From: Verrucomicrobiota bacterium
GTDB taxonomy: Bacteria > Verrucomicrobiota > Verrucomicrobiia > Chthoniobacterales > UBA10450
Length of the DNA: 21,835 nucleotides
Direction of reading: 5' to 3'
Assembly (NCBI GenBank): GCA_003217965.1
Contig: QHNB01000079.1
Location: 1-21,835 of the forward strand
Shown here: positions 15,055 through 21,835 of the stretch, piece after piece
Layout: every line of letters begins with the position of its first letter
How positions within the stretch are numbered: position 1 is the first letter of the stretch
Translations under genes and position numbers: made by a program
The notes under the pieces: generated by a model
The model's database searches: none
The model's input: only the letters and a program-made list of their open reading frames with translations
What the model was told of the DNA's origin: nothing

Positions 15055-15696
15055 ATGGCAGCGAGCCGGAAGATTCTCGATCTCCGTAATCTGCTGGCGG
15101 AGCGGTTTGTTCAACCGCCAACTCCCCCAGCCAATCAAATTGTCACTGGAATTCCGGTGCTGGACCAGGCAACTGGTGGCGGATTAGCCAAGGGGAGCAT
15201 CACCGAAATCATTAGCGCCCAATCCAGTGCCGGTTCCGCATTGCTTATTCACAATTTATTGCGAGTCGCACAACGGCAGCGCTTTTTCATCGCTCTAGTA
15301 GACGGCCGCGATTCATTCGATGTGCAAACGGCCAGCTCAAATTCCCTCCCTTACCTTCTCTGGGTGCGATGCGAAAAAGCGACCGAAGCCACCAAAGCGG
15401 CCGATTTTCTTTTGCGCGACGGAAATTTCCCTCTTGTCCTTCTCGATTTAATTTTAAATTCGCCGGACGAATTGCGCCACATTCGACCGACGACTTGGTA
15501 TCGGTTCCAACGCTTGGTCGAGTCGGCGCCGACTGCATTTTTGGTAATGAGCCGGCACAATTTGGTCGCGAGTGCGCGCACCAAAATCGTGCTGGAGAAT
15601 CAGTGGAGGCTTTCCGATTTATCGCAGGAAGAAATGATTTCACAGCTACGGCTCCGCCTGGAGCGTAGGCAATCAACCCCGTCCGCTCTTGGCTGA
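15055..15696 (+). CDS. imuA: ImuA, RecA-like SOS mutagenesis protein
   Basis: Partner of ImuB and DnaE2 in the SOS mutasome. The protein of about 213 residues has a RecA/SulA-like fold pattern: IVTGIPVLDQATGGGLAKG near the N-terminus (as in RecA-like ATPases), then a degenerate P-loop SAQSSAGSALL that lacks the Walker Lys, a Walker B-like hydrophobic strand FPLVLLDLI, and FLVMSRHNLVA further on. It is therefore unlikely to bind ATP in the usual way. The ATG at 15055 is chosen because an upstream GTG (15040) would lie inside the promoter. Its TGA overlaps the ATG of imuB-N (TGATG). The call rests on both sequence and neighbours. Confidence 0.82.
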   Translation: MAASRKILDLRNLLAERFVQPPTPPANQIVTGIPVLDQATGGGLAKGSITEIISAQSSAGSALLIHNLLRVAQRQRFFIALVDGRDSFDVQTASSNSLPYLLWVRCEKATEATKAADFLLRDGNFPLVLLDLILNSPDELRHIRPTTWYRFQRLVESAPTAFLVMSRHNLVASARTKIVLENQWRLSDLSQEEMISQLRLRLERRQSTPSALG

Positions 15697-16226
15697 TGTT
15701 TGCGACAATTCTGTTGCCGAATTTTTATTTACAAGCGATCGCACGCCATCAGCCAGCGTTGCGAGAAAGACCGCTTGCTTTACTCGACGATACGGCAACA
15801 AAAGCGATCATTTTGCAATTAAATGACGCCGCCCAAAATGAAGGTGTTCGCGCTGGCATGACACCGAGCCAGGCCTTGGCCCGATGCCTTCATCTGGTCA
15901 TTAAAGCGCGGGCGCGCGAACGCGAGCAACAACTCTCCGCGATTTTGTTACATCATGCTTTTCTTCTCTCGCCTTTCGTCGAAGCGACCGCACCTGGAGT
16001 ATGCACGGTGGAATTCAAATATTCGCGACCGCTCTCAGAAAAACTGCGGCAGGTGATCGACCTGCTCGGCCATTGTGACGCGATCGCCCGGGCCGGCATT
16101 GCGGAAAATCCCGATGCCAGTTTACTCGCGGCCCATTTGGCAGAGCCCGTCTTGCAGGTAAGCGAAGCGAAAACATTTCTTGCGTCGCTTCCCATCGAAC
16201 TCCTGGCAATGGAAATGATCAGCTAA
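15696..16226 (+). CDS. imuB: N-terminal half of split ImuB (palm/fingers)
   Basis: 176 residues matching only the first half of ImuB: a first strand ATILLPNFYLQAIARH where active Y-family enzymes have catalytic Asp, the fingers-like NDAAQNEGVRAGMTPSQALARC (about 43-64), and VEATAPGVCTVEF where active enzymes have the second acidic pair. This loss of acids is normal for ImuB. The protein ends at FLASLPIELLAMEMIS, just where full-length ImuB would enter the helix-hairpin-helix; that domain opens the gene at 7599-8651. The stop is a clean TAA, followed at once by a palindromic repeat. It is cotranscribed with imuA by a 1-nt overlap. It could be a relic or a working half-protein. Confidence 0.87.
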   Translation: MFATILLPNFYLQAIARHQPALRERPLALLDDTATKAIILQLNDAAQNEGVRAGMTPSQALARCLHLVIKARAREREQQLSAILLHHAFLLSPFVEATAPGVCTVEFKYSRPLSEKLRQVIDLLGHCDAIARAGIAENPDASLLAAHLAEPVLQVSEAKTFLASLPIELLAMEMIS

Positions 16227-16232
16227 TCGCGC

Positions 16233-16262
16233 TTGAGCGACGGTCAGAGACCGCTGCTACAG
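16233..16262 (-). repeat. GTAG-type palindrome between convergent imuB-N and the TPR gene
   Basis: Core CGGTC-aga-GACCG (16241-16253) with partly paired flanks; on the minus strand it begins CTGTAGCAGCGGTC. It is the only sequence in the 42 bp between the two genes and may help end both transcripts. It also marks the right join of the inversion proposed for imuB. Confidence 0.6.
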
Positions 16263-16268
16263 CTAAGG

Positions 16269-18622
16269 TCAGCCCCCCGCGTAATTCGGATACCGGTCGC
16301 GCAGCTCTTTGGCCACGCGATCCGCTTCTTCCGTCTTGCCCGCGCGACGATAGGCATCGGCCGCCTTAAGCAGCGCCCGTGGCGTAATCGTCGGGTCATC
16401 ATAGAGCAGCGCCACCCCCGCGTACGCTTTGCCCGCATCCTCGAAACGTTGCCGCTCAAACTGGACATCGCCGCCAAGCAAGCGGGCCTCGGCATTAACC
16501 TTCCCCTCCAATTGCAGCGACATGATTTCGGCTGCGATCTTCTCCGCGTCGTCCGGTTTATGGGCGGCAATTTTGGTGGCGCCGAGTGCCAGCAAAACTT
16601 TGGCCTTGCCCGCCCCATCGGTCGAAGTCTGAAGGTAGCGAGAATAAGCGTTCTCCGCTTCGTCGAAATTCTTGAGCTTGCTTGCAGCGTCCCCGAGGTA
16701 GAACCAGAAATCAGGTTTGATCCCAGTGAGATTTCCGGCGTGTGACAGAGCCCCCAAGTATTTTTCGGCCAGTGAATAATTCTTCTCGTTGTAATATTCG
16801 ATTCCGAGCCATTCCAACACCTCCGCAGGCACGCCACTGCCTGCGTTCGCCGCCAGGAAGCCGTCCACCTCCGCGGTGGCCGCTTTTCGGTCGCGCAGGT
16901 AGTAGTCCGCCAGAATAATTCGCAGACTGGCGGGGTTGTAATATTGGGAACGATTCAGCCGGCGGGCCACGTCCAGCGATGGCATGGCGCGTTTGTAATC
17001 CTTCGCATCAAAGGCCGCTTTTCCGATGTAGTAGTGCGCCTGCGCGGCGGCCGCGCTCTTGGGAAATTCCTTGAGCAGTTGTTGGAACGTCTGCGCCATC
17101 TCCGGCTCACGATTCTGCTCGCCCAAGAGCAAGGCCTTTTGCTGAAGGGCCGCTTCGCGCTCCTTTGCCGCGGGATAATTGCTAACCAGGAAATTTAAAT
17201 CGGCAATAGCGGCGTTGAGATTGCTGCCCTGTTGGTAAGCGAGTGCGCGTTGGATCAGCGCAATCGGCGCCTGCGGGCTTTCCGGAAAAGTCTTAATGAA
17301 GTAGCTAAAGGTGTCGATGACGCGCGCAAGATCTTTCAATTGGATATAAGACCAACCAAGCTTATAGGCTGCTTCCGCGCGCAACTTTGCGCTCAATTGT
17401 GAGTTACGCAGCTCTTCATAAACCGGCGCTGCCTCAGTGAATTTCTGCTGCTTGTAAAGCGCTTCCGCCTTCAGCAGCTTTGCCTGATCCGCGCGCTCCG
17501 CTGTCGGATTGGTCTTTAGAAAGTCGTCCACTTCTGCAATAACGGCATTCGGATCCGCATTATAGACGTTGATCAGCCGCTGATAGCGCGCGTCCTTGGC
17601 TTCTTCGCGATTGGGAAACTTCTCAATGATCTGTCGGTAAATATCTTCGGCCTCCTGGGAGTGGCCGAGTTGACGCTGAGCATTTCCAACCAGGAGCAAC
17701 GCTTCTGGTTTGGCGTCGTCCGGCAATTCACCCGCCGCCTTTTTGTAGTCTGTGATCAGCTGCGCGAACTGCCCGGTCTGGTACTGGAGTCGCAATAAGC
17801 CTGCCTGCGCGATTCCGCGCCAACGGCCACCCTCGGGCACGGCACGCCCTTTTTGCAAGAGTGTCCGCGCTTTGTCGGTCATTGCTTTATCGGCCTTGCC
17901 ACGATCCGCGACCGCGAGATCAATGGCGATTAAGCCGGCACGCACCGCTGCCTCCGCTTTCGTCGCCGGTTTCTCCGCTTCGTTTGAAAGCGCTTCGTAC
18001 TGCTTCAGCGCCTCCGGCCGTTTGCCGCGGGCAAGAAACATCGCACCTGCGGTCGCGCGGGCGTCGTCGCGGTATTGGCTCTTGGCTTCTGCGACTTGCA
18101 GGTACAACCCAAGGGCGTCGTCTGTTCGCTTCGTGCTTTCGAGGCAGCGCGCCTCAAAATATTTGGCAGAGAGAGCGCATAAGCGGCCGGGCCGGCAAAC
18201 TCGCTTTCGCCGTAGTCGTCGATGACCTTCTGGAAATTGATGTGCGCGGACCCGCTCTTACCCAGCAAACGGTAGCTTTCGCCCAGACCAAAATAAGCGT
18301 TCGCCCGTCCGGGGCCGCCCGGATAGTCACTGAGATACTTCTGATATTCCGGGACGGCCAGGTCGTACATCTTGCGCGAGAAAAGCGCGTTGGCATAATC
18401 GAGCTGGCGTTTATCCGATGGTTGCTCCGGAGTTGACGGTTTTTCTTCCATCGTCCCCGTGGAATCCTCTGAAGGAGGAGGCGTGTTATCGGCAGGCAAC
18501 GCCCGTGGAACCGGCGGTTCGGCGAGCGGTTGGGCTCGCCGAACTTCCTGCCCATTCGAGGCCGCGCTCATGAAAAAAATTGCCGCCAAAAAAATGCCGG
18601 CGCTTCGCCGGAGGAGAATCAT
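16269..18622 (-). pseudogene. Large periplasmic TPR protein gene with a CT-repeat frameshift
   Basis: The ATG at 18622 overlaps the exbD stop (ATGA) and starts a signal peptide (MILLRRSAGIFLAAIFF, then a small-residue cleavage region) and a proline-rich linker, then TPR repeats (YANALFSRKMYDLAVPEYQKYL and others). At 18168-18175 the minus strand has (CT)4 where (CT)3 would keep the frame: the upstream frame turns to SLPNILRRAASKAR, while the frame two bases off reads ALSAKYFEARCLES and joins smoothly to a 612-residue block of TPR repeats ending at 16269. Restored, the protein would be about 783 residues. It probably works with the ExbB/ExbD-like proteins at the envelope. The frameshift could be real, phase-variable, or a sequencing error. 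Confidence 0.8.
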
Positions 18623-19026
18623 TTTGCGGTTGCGAACGCGACGTTCGTCACTCCGGCTTCGCTGCAAATATTGAGAACATTCACCACATTTTTGTAGGCG
18701 CCCGCTTCGTCACCGCGAATTACGACGGCCTGGTCGGGATAGAGTTTGACGAGACTTTGGAGAAGGTCGGTTAGCTCCCGCGCTGTCATGTTGCGACGAT
18801 TCACCACCACCGTGCCATCCGTTTTAACGTTCACAACGACGTCTCCCGGCGGCGCCGCTTTTTCTTTGGCGGCGGTTGCTTTCGGCACCTTTACATCGAG
18901 CTCATTCTCATTGCGCGCCGCGTTCCAGGTCAGAAGAAAGAAAATGAGCAAGAGCATCAGCACGTCGACCAGAGGCGCGAGCTGAATACCGGGATGCTGC
19001 AAAGGCGCACGGCTACGCAGGTTCAT
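18619..19026 (-). CDS. exbD: ExbD/TolR-family biopolymer transport protein
   Basis: One-helix inner-membrane protein that uses the proton-motive force together with ExbB/TolQ. The 135-residue protein has the family N-terminus with PLVDVLMLLLIFFLL (18-32); Asp21 lies where the proton-carrying Asp of ExbD/TolR is found. A charged, Ala/Lys-rich linker and a periplasmic domain (about 60-135, VVNVKTDGTVVVN onward) follow. It begins 11 nt after the exbB-like gene and its stop overlaps the TPR gene start. ExbD and TolR cannot be separated here; no TonB, TolA, TolB or Pal gene is in the window. Confidence 0.9.
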   Translation of the reverse strand: MNLRSRAPLQHPGIQLAPLVDVLMLLLIFFLLTWNAARNENELDVKVPKATAAKEKAAPPGDVVVNVKTDGTVVVNRRNMTARELTDLLQSLVKLYPDQAVVIRGDEAGAYKNVVNVLNICSEAGVTNVAFATAK

Positions 19027-19037
19027 CCAAACTGGGG

Positions 19038-19805
19038 CTAGAATTCCTGTTCGAGGAGGGCTGGAGTGCGTTCGCTCCGCCTGCCAAATTGCAAGGAGAG
19101 CAGCGCTAAAACGTGGGTCACGGCCGATTCTAATTCTGAGATTAGTCGTTGGGAGCGGCCGCGAAAGAACGCGTAGAAAATCATCGCCGGAATACCAATG
19201 GCCAGCCCGGCCGCAGTATTGAAAAGCGCTTCGCTGATGCCGTGTGAAAGCTGGGTGTAACGCTGCGTCCCAATGTCGGCGCCGAGCGCACCGAACGAGC
19301 GGATGATTCCAATAACTGTCCCAAGCAATCCAATAAGCGGAGCGATCATGCCAATATCGGCCAGATAGGTGACGCGGTTGTTCAGGTTCGAAGCGACCCG
19401 TGTGCCTTCCGTTTCCGCGATTTCGCGGACCTGCTCGAAATCCGCGTTCGGATTCTTCGTCGTGAAATCGAGCACCTGCTGCACGACGCGAGCGATCGCT
19501 TCCCCGTGACGGTTTGAAACGGCCAGCAACCCGAGGTAATCGCGTTTACGCAAGAGCGCGTCCGCGGTCGCCATAAATCCGCGCGAGACGATCGCGCCGC
19601 GCCGGATGGTCATGAAATAGACGATCACGAGCATGACCGAAATGACCGAGAGCAGGAACAATGGGATCATGATCGGTCCGGCTTTGAACATGGCGTCGAG
19701 GACAGTTTGAGCACGCGGGAGATCCGGCACCACCGGCGCAGGAGATTGCGCGAAAAGCGAGGTGGCGCTGGCCGGCACGAAAAGCAGCCAGAAAAGTTTT
19801 TTCAT
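19038..19805 (-). CDS. exbB: MotA/TolQ/ExbB-family proton channel protein
   Basis: Forms the proton channel with the ExbD-like protein next to it. The 255-residue protein has an N-terminal signal-like segment (MKKLFWLLFVPASATSLFAQ), a first membrane helix (about 43-66), a cytoplasmic loop with DFEQVREIAETEGTRVASNLN, and the two conserved C-terminal helices: MIAPLIGLLGTVIGIIRSF and the ISEALFNTAAGLAIGIPAMIFYAFF region. An extra N-terminal, probably periplasmic, extension is common in ExbB of non-proteobacteria. The start is 51 nt after the glgE stop on the same strand. Confidence 0.92.
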   Translation of the reverse strand: MKKLFWLLFVPASATSLFAQSPAPVVPDLPRAQTVLDAMFKAGPIMIPLFLLSVISVMLVIVYFMTIRRGAIVSRGFMATADALLRKRDYLGLLAVSNRHGEAIARVVQQVLDFTTKNPNADFEQVREIAETEGTRVASNLNNRVTYLADIGMIAPLIGLLGTVIGIIRSFGALGADIGTQRYTQLSHGISEALFNTAAGLAIGIPAMIFYAFFRGRSQRLISELESAVTHVLALLSLQFGRRSERTPALLEQEF

Positions 19806-19856
19806 CCGAAGGCAGCCGCTACGATAATCGGCGAGCCGCGCGATGCAAGATGCGCC

Positions 19857-21827
19857 TCACTCCAGCCGGCGGACCCGGAAAATGTGCGCCGGCTTAGCGA
19901 GAGGATCGAGTTCGACATAATTCCGGTGACCATGCCAAACATATCGTTCCTCGTTCAAGAGATCATCAACCTCGTAGGTATCGCTTGCCATTTCGCCGAA
20001 TTGATCAAGCGGCACATCGATGAACGAGTGCTGTCTATGAAATGGATCAACGTTTACGACCACCAGGATGATGTTGTCGCGTGCTGGAGTCATTTTGCCG
20101 TAGAAAAGGATTGCGCCGTTATCAGCATGGTAAAAGCGCAAGTTGTCGTAAAACTGCAGAGCGCGATTTTCCCGCCGGATTCTATTTAGCCGAGTGAGAA
20201 AATCCTTGATATTTCCAGGCGCGTCCCAATCGCGTTCTTTGAACTGGTACTTCTCTGAATCGAGGTACTCTTCACGGCCTGGAATGGCGGCGTTCTCGCA
20301 TAACTCGAACCCGGAATAGATGCCGTAGAGACTGGAAAGCGTCGCGGCGAGGACGGCCCGCATTTTGAAGGCAGGGCGTCCGCCCACTTGCAGAATGGGC
20401 GATAAAATGTCGGGCGTATTTGGCCAGAGATTTCCCCGGAAATACTCGCGCATCTCGGTCTGAGTCAGCTCGGTGAAATAATCGCTCAGCTCCGGTTTGG
20501 AATTCCGCCAGGTGAAGTAGGTGTAGCTTTGGCTGAAACCGGCTTTCGCCAGAATTTTCATCATCTTCGGTTTGGTAAAGGCCTCAGACAAGAAGATGGT
20601 GTCGGGAAACTCAGCCCGGACTTCAGAGAGTAAATATTCCCAAAACGGGACCGGTTTGGTGTGTGGATTGTCAACCCGGAAAATGCGAACTCCCCGTTGC
20701 GCCCAAAACAGGACAATGCTCTTCATTTCCGCCCACAGCTCCGGCCAGTTTTTGCAGCGGAAGTTCAGCGGATAAATGTCTTCGTATTTCTTAGGCGGAT
20801 TTTCCGCGTACTTGATCGTGCCGTCGGGTCGAGCGTAAAACCACTCCGGGTGCTCTACCACGTAGGGATGATCGGGCGAGCAATTGATTGCGAAATCGAG
20901 TGCGATTTCCATTCCGCGCTTCCGAACCTGATCTTCCAGCCAATCAAAATCTTCGAGTGTGCCCAAGGATGGATCGATGTCTTTGTGGCCGCCGCCGTTG
21001 GGCAAGTTAAGATAGCGATTTCCGGTCGCAAAAGGGACTCCCGGGTCCCCCGGCTCGCATTCGATCGAGTTGTTGCGGCCTTTGCGGTTAGTTCTTCCGA
21101 TTGGATGAATCGGCGGGAAATAGATCACGTTAAATCCCATCGCCTTTGCGTCGTCGATGCGCGGCAGGCAATCGCGCAGTTTGGAACCGCGATCTCCCCG
21201 GCCTTCGGCTGAGCGCGGGAAAAATTCGTACCACGCGGCAGTGCGTGCTTCGCGACGATCGACGAGCAAATGGGGAGGCGGGGCCCATTGCGTGGCGGCG
21301 GAGCGATCCGGATAAGTCGCCATCAGCACCTCCAGTTCACCGGAATGGGCAAGGGCGTCTACTTCGGCCGGCGGGCTGCTACGCAGGGCCTGCGCCCTCT
21401 CATTCAGCCGCTCCGCATCCTCCGAATCGACGGCGCGCTTGGCTGCCTGGTCGATCAGCGCGGCGCCCTCGAGCGCTTCACTGCGAAGCGGGGTGACTCC
21501 GGCCTTGAATTTGGTGGAAAACTCATGCTGCCAGGCACTGAAGGTATCAGTCCATGCTTCCACGGTGTATTCGTAAGTTGCATTTTCGTAGAGAGTGCAA
21601 ACGCCGCGCCACCGATCGTTATCGACAAACTTCATCGGGGTCTCGTGCCAGCGCGCTTCACCGACCATTCGCCATTTCAAAACGGCGGCTACGACATCAT
21701 GGCCGTCTTTAAAGATGTCTGCTTCAACGACGAGATCTTCGCCGACGACGCGCTTAATTGGATAACGGCCGCCGTCGACTAACGGCTGCAGGTTCTCGAT
21801 GACCGCGGTCGGAAACGCCCGAAGCAT
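19857..21827 (-). CDS. glgE: Alpha-1,4-glucan:maltose-1-phosphate maltosyltransferase GlgE
   Basis: GH13 enzyme that extends alpha-1,4-glucan using maltose 1-phosphate, the last step of the trehalose-to-glycogen (TreS-Mak-GlgE) route. From the ATG at 21827 it has 656 residues. Visible: N-terminal beta-sandwich domain (about 1-110), PPIHPIGRTNRKG (238-250), DFAINCSPDHPY (311-322), the nucleophile Asp386 in FRVDNPHTKP, the acid/base Glu415 in FLSEAFTKP, and a C-terminal beta domain. DNPHTKP in place of the amylase DxxH pattern marks GlgE. The start is 8 bases from the window edge, so a slightly earlier start cannot be excluded. treS, mak and glgB are not in the window. Confidence 0.93.
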   Translation of the reverse strand: MLRAFPTAVIENLQPLVDGGRYPIKRVVGEDLVVEADIFKDGHDVVAAVLKWRMVGEARWHETPMKFVDNDRWRGVCTLYENATYEYTVEAWTDTFSAWQHEFSTKFKAGVTPLRSEALEGAALIDQAAKRAVDSEDAERLNERAQALRSSPPAEVDALAHSGELEVLMATYPDRSAATQWAPPPHLLVDRREARTAAWYEFFPRSAEGRGDRGSKLRDCLPRIDDAKAMGFNVIYFPPIHPIGRTNRKGRNNSIECEPGDPGVPFATGNRYLNLPNGGGHKDIDPSLGTLEDFDWLEDQVRKRGMEIALDFAINCSPDHPYVVEHPEWFYARPDGTIKYAENPPKKYEDIYPLNFRCKNWPELWAEMKSIVLFWAQRGVRIFRVDNPHTKPVPFWEYLLSEVRAEFPDTIFLSEAFTKPKMMKILAKAGFSQSYTYFTWRNSKPELSDYFTELTQTEMREYFRGNLWPNTPDILSPILQVGGRPAFKMRAVLAATLSSLYGIYSGFELCENAAIPGREEYLDSEKYQFKERDWDAPGNIKDFLTRLNRIRRENRALQFYDNLRFYHADNGAILFYGKMTPARDNIILVVVNVDPFHRQHSFIDVPLDQFGEMASDTYEVDDLLNEERYVWHGHRNYVELDPLAKPAHIFRVRRLE

Positions 21828-21835
21828 GGGCGTTC

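Noticed and set aside
15696..16226. A short active DinB/UmuC-type polymerase
   Set aside because: The catalytic acidic residues are absent and little-finger and HhH domains are missing; neighbours and sequence match the ImuB N-terminal half.

Overview
The window (about 21.8 kb, moderately GC-rich, densely coded on both strands) looks chromosomal and most like a soil-type Verrucomicrobiota genome, probably near Chthoniobacterales/'Udaeobacter'. Grounds: LexA operators of the TGTTC-N4-GAACA type reported for Verrucomicrobia, an ImuA/ImuB/DnaE2 mutagenesis system, GlgE, and many short palindromic repeats beginning GTAG, some lying inside genes. The taxonomic call is inference.

Layout, left to right: an AEC-family carrier (-); a 445-bp stretch with no visible gene; pgsA and moaE (-), overlapping; gnd (+), divergent from moaE; a repeat-filled gap; dnaE2 preceded by the C-terminal half of imuB (-), with a LexA box in front; a repeat-filled gap; dinG (-); divergent lptF-like permease (+), a broken conserved hypothetical gene, dusB, an ErpA/IscA-type Fe-S carrier, hscB, lexA, imuA and the N-terminal half of imuB (all +); then on the - strand glgE, exbB/tolQ, exbD and a large periplasmic TPR gene that carries a frameshift.

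The most interesting part is the SOS mutagenesis system. ImuB, normally one about 500-residue inactive Y-family polymerase, is encoded here as two pieces 7 kb apart on opposite strands. The palm/fingers half follows imuA; the helix-hairpin-helix, little-finger and clamp-binding half precedes dnaE2. Each operon has its own LexA box in a nearly identical promoter. Flipping the segment between about 8.65 and 16.23 kb would rebuild a contiguous lexA-imuA-imuB-dnaE2 cassette, so one inversion could explain most of the layout. The adjacent LexA keeps its Ala-Gly cleavage site and catalytic Lys but lacks the roughly 30 residues that carry the catalytic Ser, so it should be unable to cleave itself.

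A second theme is palindromic repeats that became coding sequence: two related elements of about 130 bp are read in frame inside dnaE2, a third type inside imuB-C, and another forms the C-terminal tail of MoaE. A third theme is small lesions (lexA internal deletion, hypothetical gene deletion with frameshift, TPR gene dinucleotide slip), which are either real decay or assembly error.
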